The translations under genes and the position numbers were made by a program. Below, piece by piece: positions 21,898 through 34,483 of a stretch of 64,000 bases of DNA. Numbering within the stretch: position 1 is the stretch's first letter; each line of letters opens with the position of its first letter. Source of the stretch: Cordia subcordata (Eukaryota > Streptophyta > Magnoliopsida > Boraginales > Cordiaceae); contig JAPTOF010000012.1 in NCBI GenBank assembly GCA_028554755.1, positions 4,307,501-4,371,500 on the forward strand, written 5' to 3'. The notes beneath the pieces are model-generated. The model ran no database searches. It was not told the DNA's origin and saw only the letters and a list, made by a program, of their open reading frames with translations.

Positions 21898-22862
21898 TTA
21901 GCTAAACTCATGATCACTATCCTTGTCAAAATCTTCTTGTTTAGAGTCTTCATCCGAGTCATCTTCATCAAGGTCAAGGTCATTAAAGTCATCTTCGTCA
22001 AGGTCATCGTAATCATCATAATCTTCTTCTTCATCTTCTTCATCTCCTCCATCTCCCTCTTCTTCAAATTCTTCATTGTCATTTATAACCTTTCTCTTTT
22101 TTGAAGAATTAAAATCCTGGAATAACAGTGCGCTTATATCAACTTCTTCATCCTCTTCTCCTCCACCATAAAGATTGTCAGCACTATCTAACTCGGTGTC
22201 AATATTAATTTGAATTGGATCGGACACTTCATCTTCTTGATAAACACCATCAACAACATTGTTTTCATTGTCATCTCGACCAAGATATGCAGCTGCAGGA
22301 AACATCTTTCGTGCTTTAATCTTGCAAATCGCCCACCAATTCTCTCTTCCAATAGGATAAGAAGTATAATACACTTGTTGAGCTTGAGATGCTAATATAA
22401 ATGGCCCATAAGCACTAATCCTTGATTGGTGGTTCACATCTACAAGGCCATATTTAGGGTGAACTACTGTCCCCTTTTTATTATCAAACCACCTATATTT
22501 GAATAAAGTAATTAAATTGAAATCACTATAGTGCAGCTGAATGATCTCCTTAATTACACCATAATAGTCATACTTGCAATTGTCATAGCAACTCCCTCGT
22601 ACACATACACCAAAATTTTGTGTTTTCATATATTGACCTTTTTCCTCGGTATGGAACTTGTAACCGTTCACAAAATATCCTTGATAACTAGTAACAGCTC
22701 TACCTGGACCAAGTATCAACTCCTTCAGTTACAAACTAATGTCCGTGTCTTTTAACACCTTGGTACGACACCATCGAACTAAATTCTTTTCACGCAACTT
22801 TGCAAGATGATCATTGTTAAGATTACGATTTGTACGATGCATTTCATTGTCAAAATCCCTAT
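21898..22862 (-). pseudogene. CACTA transposase C-terminal region, DUF4216-like, with acidic tail
   Basis: From 22862 downward: NEMHRTNRNLNNDHLAKLRE, then an in-frame stop near 22730, then LILGPGRAVTSYQGYFVNGY and the DUF4216 core (FKYRWFDNKKGTVVHPKYGL, SYPIGRENWWAICKIKARK). The tail is a long run of Asp/Glu (about 22140-21900). DUF4216 is a domain known almost only from TNP2 proteins of plant CACTA elements. The stop makes the chain incomplete. Confidence 0.8.
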
Positions 22863-22924
22863 GTCAAAGAAAAGAACCAAATGATAATGCTACTAATTTA
22901 AATAATATTTATGTTTCAAAAGAA

Positions 22925-23700
22925 CGAAACGAACTAAGTTTTGAATTTTCTTACTCTATATGTCGTTGAACTAATTCTTCATTACAATTATGAAGAACAT
23001 ATAACTGGGCAGCATTAAACTCTTCATCAGTCAAATACCGAGATATCCCTTGCCCGAGTTAACGCCCAGGGTATGTGAATATTGATAGTCTCCCATTTCT
23101 TTCCACTTCCCCACCATCATCATTTCTTGGAACTCGATTTCTCCTTGTAGGCACACGAGACTCGAAATATTTTGAATAGAATTGAGATGTCTCTTGAATT
23201 AAGTATGCCTCTATAATGGATCCTTCAACACAAGCCTTGTTCCTAACTTTTTTCTTTAAGTTCCCTATACACCTATACAAACACTTCATATTAAACGATA
23301 ATTGAATTTAAAAGGTAATACAATATAATTGGATAGAGAATTACTGTTCAAACACAAACATCCAATGGTATTGTACAGGACCACCCACTTTTCCTTCGTA
23401 AGGCAAATGAACCGGTAGATGTTCCATTGAGTCAAAAAATCCTAGCGGAAAGAATTTCTCAAGTTTGCAAAGAATTTCTGGGATGTTTGCCTCCATTTTC
23501 TTCACATGGTCTATCTTTAAGGTCGTTGTACACAAATCACGAAAGAATATGCTAAGTTCGGTTATTGCTTCCCATATGGGTTGTGGCAACAAGTCACGGA
23601 AAGCAATCGGCAACAACCTCTCCATAAAGACATGACAATCACGTGTTTTTAACCCATGAAATGTCAAATCATTCATATTCACACTTTTGGCAATATTTGA
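22925..23700 (-). pseudogene. CACTA transposase middle region, DUF4218-like
   Basis: Exon 23700-23341 encodes MNMNDLTFHGLKTRDCHVFM, LLPIAFRDLLP and PVQYHWMFVFEQ, the DUF4218 signature. A short intron (23340-23290) follows, then YRCIGNLKKKVRNKACVEGS (23289-23059), a stop in place of a coding residue at 23060, and RYLTDEEFNAAQLYVLHNCN to a donor near 22960. The order TNP2-DUF4218-DUF4216 is the normal one. Confidence 0.82.
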
Positions 23701-23763
23701 TGCATAGCCATCTAGAAGCTTTAGACCCTTTACCCAAACACATACTGTCTTCTTTTCATTCCG

Positions 23764-25591
23764 TTACAAGACATATTTTGCTTTGGATATTTTTGTTTTG
23801 TTTGTCCTTCTATCAAGATAGAGATGCAACTTGTCACGATTACAATATTCTGCCATATCTTTACGAGCTTTTGCATTGTCTTTACTCTTGCCCTTTATAT
23901 TCATCACTGTATTGAACAAATTATTGAAAACATTTTGCTCAATATGCATCACATCAAGATTATGTCTAATCAAATTGTTGTGCCAATATGGCAACTCCCA
24001 AAAAATACAAATCTTTGTCCAATTATGAGATACTCCATATCCTGGCCACTTTTGATTTTGTGATGCTTTGCCGAAAGTGACTTGCTTATAACATGATAAT
24101 CTAGATAACACTTCATCACCTGTCAACCGAGGTGGAGGAGTATCATATTCGACCCTACCTTTCATGAAAACATGTGCTAAATCTCTATATGGATGGTCTT
24201 GAGGCAAAAATTAACGGCGACAATCAAAATGAAGCCTTACCACCATTTTTCAAGGTAAATGCCTTAGACCGTTTTATGTAGTAAGGACAAGCCATTTTCC
24301 CATGAGTACTCCAACCCGCCATTATTCCATATGCTAGAAAATCGCCTATTGTCCACATTAGTGTAGCCTTCATTACAAAGTTTGTACTTGTGGACACATC
24401 ATACGTGAGGGCCCCATGATCCCACAATATTTTTAACTCATCTATTAATGGCCTCAAGTATACACAAAGATTGTTTCCTGGGCTATGAGGACCGGGAATG
24501 AGTAGCGTTAAGAACAACACATCATCTTTCATGCACATGGTTGGTGGAAGATTATAAGGTGTCACATAAACTGGCCAACATGAATATGGGGCAGATCTAT
24601 TACCAAATGGATTAAAACCATCGATACATAATCCCAATCTTACATTACGAGCTTCATTGGCAAACTCTGGATAGCATGAATCAAAATGCTTCCATGCTTC
24701 TCCATCTGACGGGTGGATCAATTCACCTTCCTCTCGACAAGCACGTTTCTGCCAAGTCATGTGGTGGCATGTTTGCTTGGACATAAATAACCTTTGGAGT
24801 CTAGGCGTAATTGGGAGGTATCGCAAGATTTTGAAAGGAATGTTCTTCTTCTTCTTCCTTTTAGATATGCCTCGTTCCTTGTAACGTTTATGCCCACATA
24901 CTTTACATGAATCAAGGCTAGCATCATCCTTCCAATATAACATGCAGTCATTTGGACATGCATCAATCTTGATATATTCAAGCCCTAATGCCTTCACCAT
25001 CTTTTTGGCCTGATAAAAATTGTCAGGCAATGTATTAGGAGGCAACATGCTTTTCAAGCACCTAATGACACGATCAAAACAACTTTCACTCATGTTATGC
25101 TCAGATTTAATATTCATCAATTGTGAGATTGCTGATAGGGTACTATGCGTCTTACATCCTTCCCACAATGGTTTCTCTACATCCGCCAATAGTTTATAAA
25201 ACTTTGTTGCATCAGGATTCGGTTCTTCAATCTCATTCCTATCCTCCCAGCTAAATTGATGCCCAACAGCTTCGATTACCATGTCCATATAAGGATTTCT
25301 TGACTCTATTTGAATGGAAGAACTACTTGTTGTCGACACATCATCTTCCCCATGTCTTATCCACTTAATGTAGCCAAGTAAGAACCCGTTACGCAATAGA
25401 TGATCTGCCACTTCATCCTTGCCCAAAAACTTCCTTAATTTGCACTTTGTACAAGGACACCTAATATTCCCATCATTTACTGGCCCATTTTTGTATACAA
25501 AATCAAGAAACTCTTTCACTCCAGCAATATATTCATCGGTTATCCAATTATTTTTTATTCGAGAATACATCCAACTTCGATCTGCACACAT
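23764..25591 (-). pseudogene. CACTA TNP2-type transposase (Transposase_21), frameshifted
   Basis: Likely start MCADRSWMYSRI at 25591, just after an intron acceptor (TTATTAG). Residues near the start form the transposase-associated domain with its zinc-binding CPCTKCK. The TNP2 core follows (CMLYWKDDASLDSCKVCG, then RLQRLFMSKQTCHHMTWQKR, IHPSDGEAWKHFD, LGLCIDGFNPFG, LLIPGPHSPGNN, MACPYY). At about 24222 a 1-base frameshift and at about 24212 a stop interrupt the conserved F-D-C-R-R segment; the chain resumes as FLPQDHPYRDLAHVFMKGRV and HNLDVMHIEQNVFNNL to 23764. The transposase would bind terminal and subterminal repeats and catalyse excision, but this copy cannot make it. Confidence 0.88.
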
Positions 25592-25696
25592 TGTCTTCCT
25601 AATAAAGTTAAACAATCAATAATTCAACTCATTCAAATACTAGATTAGCCTATATATAATTGTCAATTACTTGAGATGCAAATAGACACTTGAACA

Positions 25697-26446
25697 CTAG
25701 GGTGGCGATTGGTATAAATAAATGAATTTGACAAGAATGGAATAAGTTAAGGAATAGAATGAGTTTGGGAATGAAAGAGTCTTAGGAATGAATATACTAT
25801 ACTTGGCATACTCTAGGAATGATGGTAGGAATGAATGTACAGATTTATTTTTCATTTCTTATATTTTATTTTTAAAATTATTTTTTTATCTTCTATTTTT
25901 AACTTTTTTATTTTTATTTTCTAATTCCAATTTTTATTTTTATTTTGATTTTCCATTTTTATTTTTTTATTATTGTTTATTATTGAATCATTTTTGTTTT
26001 CCACTTTCTATTTTATTTTTGTTCTATTTTTATTTTCTATTTTATATTTCTTTTTTATTTTTATTTTGTATTTCATATTTTTATTTTATTTTTCTATGTA
26101 TTTGATTTTTTATGGTTATATTTTATTTTTAATTTTTATTTTCTATTTCTATTTTTATTATCTTTTTTTATTTTTATTTTTATATTATATTTTAATTATT
26201 TTATGTTTTAAAATTTTAATGTTATTTTATATTTTTCTAATTTTTTTTACTTTTGATGTAAAACAACAAATATTAATTTTTAAAACACTATTTTTAGTCT
26301 ATTAATGAATACACCATACTCACGAACATGGGAATGGCTCGTTCCAATGCGTTTACTAAGTAATGGCTATTCACGTATTCCAGAGATTGGGATTCCCTCA
26401 AGAATGGCATTAATTGGTTCATTACCTCGTACCAATCACTACCTAG
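25697..26446. mobile_element. TIR element nested in the CACTA transposon
   Basis: CTAGGGTGGCGATTGGTAT on the left and GTACCAATCACTACCTAG on the right are imperfect inverted ends about 750 bp apart. The interior has several GGAATG/CATTCC motifs near both ends and an extreme ATTTT-rich stretch at 25850-26260. The short ends suggest a Harbinger- or hAT-type MITE; the target duplication is not clear. The long plus-strand open frames across 25788-26305 are low-complexity (Phe/Tyr/Leu) and not genes. Confidence 0.55.
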
Positions 26447-28578
26447 TAGTAGTTTGTTTGTTACTTCATTTCTTATGTTTACCTACTTGCTTGCTTACTT
26501 ACTTATGCCTATTTGCTTACTTCCATAACTACTTACCTAAGTAAAAGTAACAGGTTTCTTAAATAGCACATGATGCTAAAAATAACTGATTACAAATTAT
26601 AAGCAACTAAAAGAAGATTGGATTCTTGGTAAAAAAGCATCAGATGACAACATTTTGCTAATTAATAAACAAGATCATTTAGACATTATAAAAAAAGAGT
26701 AGCATATAGCATTGGCTCAATAAATAGACAAATATACATACAATTTTCCGCAATCCAGATATATTGTTTCTAATTGAACCATTATTTTACAATCACTTTT
26801 ATCAAATTGACTGTTTCTAAACTTATTGAATAACTTACCTTTAGTCCAAAGCTTAAACCTTTCTACACTGCAAATTAAATTCCCAAATATGCAATTTGAA
26901 TCCCAAGCTCAATATGAATTCAAAAACGTTTCATGATAAATTCTTCCATTATGACAAAAGAATAACTAAAACATGGCAACTATTTGATCACTATTTGATT
27001 TTGACCAACTATTTGATTTTTTTTTAAACAAAATATAGTGATACTACACATGTATATAATGAATTGCATTAAAATAGCAAAGAAATAGACACAACATTTA
27101 ATTGAGTAGCCATGAATGCAAATGATACCCGTGTACAGCCTACGCTTTGCGGATTTAAATCGCCCCAAGTGAAAGGGATGGGACACATAACCAAATGTAG
27201 CAAGTAAATTATTGAAAGAGATTTTTATCATGGATACCTACACTGATAAATATAATTCATCAAATTTATTTATGATACATGAATGAATCCATTTACAGTT
27301 TCTTTTCTCCTCTTATCGTAAAGACTTGAACTTATGGATAGCGTATTCATAGACAACATAAATTGCGCAAACAGATTTGCCTTCAAGTTAGGTACGTTAT
27401 TGATAATGCTATTATTAGCCAACAGTGGGATACAAAGTTCCCATGTTTTAGTTATTCTTTTGTCATAACGGAAGAATTTATCATTAATATACCTTCCATT
27501 TGTCGCACGAGATTTCCTCAGATATTTTCCTTCCTTCTTTCTTTCTTTTTCTTTTGGTACAAAAGGAGGCAAAGCCATCAAATAAACGGTAACTAAATCT
27601 AATTATCCTCCACAAAGTCTCTTTCCTTAAATTTAATTCTTCTTAACTAAAAGTTGAAGTTGACACCGTATCTTTTTTCAGCTGCATTCAATTTGCTTCA
27701 CGGATAAGATGTGAGGTGCGGTATGGCATTGCTGGTGTAAGCTTATTTTTGCATCAGCGGTGGAAAAAGAGAAAAACTAAATACTTATTATGACATCCAA
27801 TATTCTTAATTAGTATAATCATTTTGTCTCTGAAACTATTCCAATACATTAAATAAAAAATTTAAATCCTACAGTAATTCACCCCCATGAATCGGCACTT
27901 GGATTAGAGACATAGAGTACATGTTAATATTACTTAAGTCTATAAAAGACAACATTTTCATAGACTACAATGAACAAACAAAAAAAAATTCATATTTAAT
28001 ATAATGTCTGAGGTGTCCAAGGAAGGTGTGGATTCGGCAAAATGCGTTATTTTTCTACCACATTCACCATCCTCTTCTTCTTCTTCTTCTTCTTCTTTTT
28101 GCCTTTTTGGGAAAAAAATTCTTTATGATGAACATGACTTTTCTAATAATAAGGGAAAGATTCTAGAAGAAAGAGTGACACCAAGTGTAGGAATTAAAAT
28201 CAAAAAGTCCAACTGAAATCCTCAAGTAACCTCGTATTAATTAATGGTTTCATTTTCAAATTTTCATGAAAGAGTAAATAAAAAATTTTCACACTTGTAC
28301 ACAGACACTAAATCAAAGACAGCAAATGTAATTCATGTTTTTAACTCAAGAAAAAGGAAGGACACAACTATGTGACTTGTCCAGATCGACAAGTTTCAAA
28401 AGCAAAATAGATAAACATTTTTCAAAAACTTATCTTACGTTGTTTGCTTCAACGTTTTAGGTGACAACCCTGAGATTTTGCATCGTCTCTTGTACCCTTG
28501 ATGGTTAAGCTCTATTCTCACACCTTTGAGAACTTTCTTCAGCTAGAAATTAGCAACAAAAAGCAAGAAATAAGAGAA

Positions 28579-28610
<32 letters not shown>

Positions 28611-28824
28611 GGAGAAAGATACCTGGAGAAGCGATGGTGACGAGCAGATTGATGATGACGATGACGATGACGATGTGCAATGGTAAGGGAGATGAAATGT
28701 ATACGATTGTGGATCTAGGGATTTTGGGGGATTTTGGGGTATGTGATATATGTGGTTAATGTTTTTTTTTTAATTATAATATTCACCCAAATGTTCTTTT
28801 AATTATAAATGTCCTTTTACAAAA
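26447..28824. other. CACTA 5' interior, no gene seen; inverted repeat and microsatellites
   Basis: No supported coding sequence. A 44-45-bp near-perfect inverted repeat lies at 26932-26976 and 27441-27484 (CATGATAAATTCTTCC... against GGAAGAATTTATCAT). Simple repeats: (TTC)n at 28075-28096, (GA)n at 28574-28620, GATGAC units at 28651-28673. Confidence 0.6.
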
Positions 28825-29411
28825 TTAGCTACCGATTCACATATCGGTAGCTAATTTAGAAATCAGAAGCTAAATTAGCGACCAATTAAAAATCGGTAGC
28901 TAAATTTTGCGACCGATGTAAAATCAGTTGTTAGAATTAGCGATCGAAAATAAAATCGGTCGCCAATTTAGCGACCGATTTGATGGGGTCGCAAATTTTA
29001 GCGATGGAATGAGAATTCGTAGCTAAATTTTGTGACCGATGTAAAATCGGTTGCTAAAATTAGCGACCGAAAATAAAATCGGTCGCCAATTTAGCGACCG
29101 ATTTGATGGCGTCGCAAAATTTAGCGACGGAATGAGAATTCGGTAGCTAATTTTGCGACCGAATTAAACATCGGTCGTTAAATCCAATCGCAATCTATAT
29201 TTTGCGACCGATTTCCCATCGGTCGCAAAATTAAAAATTTTGTTTGATATTTAGCGACTGCCCGTTTTCATTTAGCGACCGCATTTCGGTAGCTAATTTT
29301 CTGGACACAAAATTAGAGACGGATTGACGTCGGTAGCAAAATATCGGTCGCAAAACTTGAATTTAGCAACCGATTTTATTCAGTAGCTAAATTTCGGTCG
29401 CTATAGACCTA
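28825..29411. repeat. CACTA subterminal repeat block
   Basis: About fifteen short units of the form GCGACCGATT or its complement AATCGGTCGC, separated by 10-20 bp, fill the 590 bp inside the terminal repeat. A roughly 135-bp section is itself repeated in tandem (from about 28905 and 29035, each with GCGACCGAAAATAAAATCGG). Such clustered units in both orientations are the transposase-binding arrays of CACTA elements. Confidence 0.9.
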
Positions 29412-29424
29412 TTTTTTGGTAGTG
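29412..29424 (-). repeat. CACTA terminal inverted repeat (right end)
   Basis: TTTTTTGGTAGTG, complement of CACTACCAAAAAA. The next three bases are AGT, the expected position of the 3-bp target duplication. Confidence 0.85.
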
Positions 29425-30440
29425 AGTATAGGATATAAAAATGCTAGTATTGGACTAAAATGCAATACATAAATTAGGTAGGATGATCAAGGCCGCCTGG
29501 ATTGGAGAGAGAGAATTCATTAATGCTTTTATTATTAATAAAACACAACAACTAAATTAAAGATATATATACTAGAATCGTCAGCAAATCACCACCACTA
29601 ATTACTATAAAAAGCTACGAAAGGCTACTCACAACATGTTTAATGTTTGTGCAAAGTCTTCACGCGTCTTTGAAGATTCTGATTGTTTAACTAATCTCCT
29701 ACTAAAATTGTCTTTTAATTAGTCATAATCACAGCTGTGTGTTGACGTTAATGATAATCAAAGAGGATCAAGTTAGAATTTAAAAAATACAAAAGCCAAC
29801 CTACATCTTCGACCCAAAAAAAAAAAATGATACATGATTTTGGACGGAAGACATTATACTGAATTCACGAACTTGGTTTCAATCCAGTGAATAGGCCTCG
29901 ATTTTGTTTGTTTGTTTGTCTTCTCGTTATCACTTACATTAATTCGCTGTTTGTTATAAGTTTATAATAAATTTTTTTATATAAAAAATTATAATTTAAT
30001 TTGAATTTTTCTAAGATATTTTATTTATAATTGTAAAAAGATAAAATAAGAATGAATTACTTATCTCTAATAAAACAAAAAATATAATTTATTTTAAATT
30101 TTCATAAAATACTTGTAAATAAGAAAATTTTATATTTTATAAGATTAAAAAAATATTATTTCATTTATATCAATAATATAAGCATCTTCTAATAATGGAC
30201 AATGACATCAAATTGGTCCCGCAGTAGTATGTCACATATTGACGTAATGCTAATCCTGCTATGATTCTCCGTGTTTTCTTTTCTTGTGTTTTCGTCAACG
30301 TTATTGGTGTATTTTCAAAAGGTTCCTTCTGACGTCAATTGAATAAACTTATAGGATTAGAATTGGTTCGCAGAACAGTCTCCATTATCCCACCAAGATT
30401 ATAAAATATTCGACCAAGCCGGCCAAAATTGATAGTACCT
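29425..30440. other. Intergenic, no gene seen
   Basis: AT-rich, no coding sequence recognised. A TGACGTAATG motif occurs near 30240 and TGACGTCA near 30330. Confidence 0.6.
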
Positions 30441-30441
30441 A

Positions 30442-30840
30442 GAGGATGTTTGGTTTCGCTTTTTTCTTTTGTTTTTTTTTTTTAATTATCAAACTTATTT
30501 AAAGTTTAATTTAAATTACTAAGCATATTTATTTTAATAAAAAAAGCAAAAAATAAGAAGTTATCTAGCCCAGTTTCTATTTTTTATGGGTTTAAAGTAT
30601 TTTATAAAAAAGTTTCACCAAATCATTTATTATTTTATTCTTATTTTTTTATTACTAAAATATCTTTACTTTTTTATATTATAATTACCTTTTTAAATTC
30701 TATATTCATGTAAATACTTATTTTTATAACTATAATTCTTATTCAAACATATAACTACTTAAAATCGAATATAAAAAAAACTCCTTAAAACCAAAATTAA
30801 TTTAAATAACTTTTTAAAAAACCAATCCAATCGTGTCTTA
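30442..30840. mobile_element. Possible MITE related to family 1
   Basis: GAGGATGTTTGGTTTCGCTTTTTT on the left faces AACCAATCCAATCGTGTC on the right, reminiscent of the GTTTGGATTGGTTTTTT ends of the other MITEs. It is longer (about 400 bp), and no target duplication is clear. Confidence 0.4.
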
Positions 30841-31677
30841 CAATAAGTATCAACATGTAGCAACTCCTCTATGTAGGAGGAATGCAGTATATTATAAAAA
30901 TAGTGGTATGTACGTGTCCATTTTTATGATATTTTATAATGAAAAGCCAAATACGCCCTTGGACTTAACTGCACTCTTAACTCTGTAAACGTACATGGGA
31001 AAATCGCAACAAGCAGGTCTTGCAACAAAGACGCAACAACAAAGACACGACCATTCTTATTTTCTTTTGTTCGGTAAGTAATTTATTTCAATTTACCAAA
31101 TTAAAAGCTTTATAAGATGAGGATCAAACAAGTAAAGTCATCCACACATGTAACTCCTAACTTCCAAATTCTACAACAAAAATTTAATTTCAACTGTGTA
31201 TGTATATTTACATTTTATGTTCATCCTGTTCTTAACATGTCTCAAAATGAGTTAAAATAAGCTTTTATTTGTGAAGAATCACTGAAGTTCTATTATAAAA
31301 ATTAATTAGTTAATATGAGGAGTGATCTAAGACTTTTATATAGTAATATTGGTTAATCTTGAGACCTTTATTTTGAACAATAAATAAAGAAATTAAGAAT
31401 GCTCATTTCTCCTATCTTATCTGCATCACAAGGGTTTTACTCTCTCTATCTATCTATATCTATATCTATATATGTATATAACGGAAAGAACTACTTTTAA
31501 GAACATAAAAATTGTGAAGCCAAAGGGGGCGGGCTCTTAACTCTGTGTAAGGCGGATTTAAAATTTTTATTCTACAAAAAATAAAAACACTCAATTTGGT
31601 CAAGTTTGTTCAAAGAAACACAATGTTATATAATCCACCCTAAATAAATTAATACACATAGGTTTTGTGAAAGGAGC
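30841..31677. other. Intergenic, no gene seen
   Basis: No gene supported. A short (TATC)n/(ATCT)n microsatellite lies at about 31445-31475. Confidence 0.6.
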
Positions 31678-32430
31678 TGTTAGGAATTCGGGGCGTTTGG
31701 AACGAAGATAAATAAGATAGAGAAAGATATAAAGTATGATAGACACAGTATTTTAACGTGATTCAGCCTTCGGCTTACGTCCTCGGACAGACAAGAGAAT
31801 TCTACTATGATAAGAACGAATACAACACACTAAGAGAAGGCTTGGGCCAAAGGGCTCTCGCCCGTAGCGCTCTCCTCACCCTCAAGTTTATCCACTCTTT
31901 ATCTCACCTTTCTGTTTCTCTGTTTCACACTAATACAATAGGCAAAGCCCCAATTTATAGAGTATAAGAAACAACCAATATGGCAGCATTACGAATATGG
32001 TAACACTACACATATGGTAAGACTAGAGATATGATAGGAGAACAAATACGGCAGGTCTCAAACCCTAAGGCCCTATATTCCTATGACCAATCAGAATATG
32101 GATCAAACATAACAAATCTCCACCTTGGACCATATTCGCTTTTCATCAGTGACCTTGAACATCTCTTGTTCAAGTTGCCAAATCTGCCCCGTGAAAGGCC
32201 TGCTATCATGCATTGCTCATATCTCCCAAGTCCTAAGCCACCTGCTAGAACTTGCTTCGGCAGTATCTCCTTGGTCTCTCATAATTACCTTAAGATCGAA
32301 CCAACATCTACAATGCTCCGTAGCAATCTAAGGAACTTCTCTAAGCACTTACAACATCCTCAACAGCTAATGCTTTCATTGCTCCACCTTTTCCTCATAT
32401 CCGTGTTTGTAGTACCAATTCATTGAATGT
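31678..32430 (-). mobile_element. Copia 3' LTR with a short internal remnant
   Basis: 31678-32114 starts TGTTAGGAATTCGG and ends ATAACA (437 bp). It is followed by AATCTCCACCTTGG, the reverse complement of a copia polypurine tract, so this is the 3' LTR of a minus-strand element. About 300 bp of interior follow before the homology fades; no pol motif, primer site or second LTR is present up to 33330. The sequence ACGTGATTCAGCCTTCGGCTTACGT near 31757 matches the position of ACGTGGTTCGGC...CTACGT in the LTRs of the element at 42626, showing related lineages. Confidence 0.7.
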
Positions 32431-33329
32431 CATTAGGACTAGGACCCCTCTGACTCATCCTCTCATCATTCAGTGTACTACCACAAAGCCTCTACCACAA
32501 AGTTATTTAAGTTTTCAAAGTCTTCGTCTAGGTCAACCCAAGAAAATCTTAAGAAGACTTTTCCAAGTCGAGATAATTAAAAGCTAAGCCCACTCTAATT
32601 GTTAGTTACATAAAGGTATGTGAACAAATCTAATGTCAAATATTACACTCCATGATATAACTAGGCTATTGTGGAGTGGTTGTTAGAAGGGAGTGCATCA
32701 AACACCTAACTCCAAGCACACAAAAAGATTAGACGTTATTGGGGAATCTCTAATAGTGGTACGGTGCAGGCCTACAATTTTTTTCTATTTCTTTTTCCCT
32801 TGTCGAAAGTCCAGGGCTACACCATGCCAAGTCTTCCCAATTACCAGGATTTGTAAAACACAAATGGATAACATATTAATAATTAGAAAGTTATATTCTT
32901 CTCTTGTTCATAAATTATTTGTCCTATTAATGAGCCAGGTCCTCTAGCTTCTCTGCTTACTCTGTCACTTTCGCTATATTTGAATTTCTGAATTACCCCA
33001 ATAAGTTTTAATATATAAATTACTTACCACCATCAGTTTAAAGAACGAGTAAATTACAGCTGTGTTCTCTTTCTTATCACTTGTAATAATTCTATCTCTT
33101 ATATTTCGATGGTGACAAATTAGTCACACAACTAATAGTTTTGTTTTACCGTTAATTCAAACTCTAATTCTTGTTTCTCATGTGAGATGCACTATATTAG
33201 CCTTAAAAAAACAAATTTGTGGTTCACATGCACCTCATATAAGATTTTAATGCGTTTTTTTGACTAATTGTACTCTTTACACTTTTGGACATACAAAACT
33301 ATTAGTTATAGAATGATTGTCACAAATAA
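32431..33329. other. Intergenic, no gene seen
   Basis: No gene or element boundary supported. Confidence 0.55.
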
Positions 33330-34242
33330 AAAATAATTTTTTGAGAAGTTAAAAATTTTAGCTTTTGAAAAAAAACTATATTTGAACTTTTTCCGGAACT
33401 TTAGTTTTTTTTTTGGAAGTTAAACCAAATAATTATTACAAAAATAATGTATATTTTTCTCAAAAAAAAATTATTCCTTAATAAAAATCAATCTAAACAG
33501 GCACTTGATCTAAAGGATAGTTTAGATAATATATGTTCCAGACATATCTGGTGATTGCAGTCTTGTTCCATTCAGCAATTGATTAGTCAAAATAAAAAAG
33601 TGAATCAAAATTTGTGAAAAGAGGAACAGCTGAAAAATGTCTCCTAAACATCACTTTTTGATGTGTGACAAATACAAAGCAAGAGTGATATTTGATGGAA
33701 AAATGAAGCCCTTTCTTTTTTCCCCCTCTCTTATGACTTTTGCATTTTGTTCCACTTGTTAGATTCTATATGGATTCCATGTTCCCTTAAGGATTGCTCA
33801 AGAGTAAAGTAAGTAAAGCTATTGTTTTAGACCCCAAAAATTTTTATGCCCGAATTTGAAATATATTATTATAGTTTATATAATAAAAATTATTTATTAT
33901 ACTTAGTTGTGTTTTTGACAAAAAAAATCATGAAGAAAAAGGCTCTCAATCCATAATAAATTTCATTCTCTTGCTTAATTACTCAACAATAACCCTATCA
34001 GTGGTTATTTAGATTTTGATAATTTAGATATATTTTTAGAATTAACAATTTTAAGAGAAAAATATACATTATAGAAGATAACACTCCAATTGATATGCTC
34101 AATCATATAAAAAGGCATGATTCTTTTGCAAATGTTTATATTACCTATAGAATAAATAATTTAAGGATTTTATTAGTTGCTACTTGAGCGAAAAAGGGTT
34201 TTCTTCCCTCAAACTAAATTTAATAAAATAAAATCCTAATAA

Positions 34243-34483
34243 GGGCTCCTTTGAATTGGTTTTTTCAAAGAGTTTTTTCTAAAATATTTTAAAAAATGTT
34301 TTCTCGAAAAGCTAGGAATTTTAGTTTCTAAAAAAGCTGAAATTGAGTTTTTTTTTTAAAGAGTTTTAGCTTCTTCTTCTTCTTCTTCTTTTAATCTAAT
34401 TCAAATACTTATTACAAAAAGATGTGCTTTTTTTAAAGAAGAAAATTGTTTTTTCACGAAAAAAAGTCAATCTAAATAGGCCT
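34243..34483. mobile_element. Harbinger-type MITE, family 1, copy B counterpart of M3
   Basis: GGGCTCCTTTGAATTGG start, CTAAATAGGCC end, flanked by TAA (34240-34242; 34484-34486). Same position as the MITE at 15861 in copy A. Confidence 0.85.

Larger units (their letters stand above)
21321..29424 (-). mobile_element. CACTA (En/Spm) transposon, decayed, left end missing
   Basis: Right terminus TTTTTTGGTAGTG (29412-29424) is the reverse complement of CACTACCAAAAAA, a standard CACTA terminal repeat, preceded by about 600 bp of subterminal repeats. Inside, on the minus strand, are a TNP2-type transposase, DUF4218 and DUF4216 segments and a possible second ORF. No matching CACTACC terminus is found on the left; the element is joined to HMA intron 2 at about 21320. 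So the left end was lost, or other sequence occupies 21321-21460. Confidence 0.85.

Noticed and set aside
23643..24063. Plus-strand frames of 65-90 codons
   Set aside because: Complementary shadows of the CACTA DUF4218 and TNP2 coding sequence on the minus strand.
25788..26305. Two overlapping plus-strand frames of about 105-110 codons, rich in Phe, Tyr and Leu
   Set aside because: They are translations of an ATTTT-rich low-complexity stretch inside a nested transposon; no domain or codon structure.
28498..28686. Frame with Arg-Glu repeats and an Asp run
   Set aside because: Produced by (GA)n and GATGAC microsatellites within the CACTA element.
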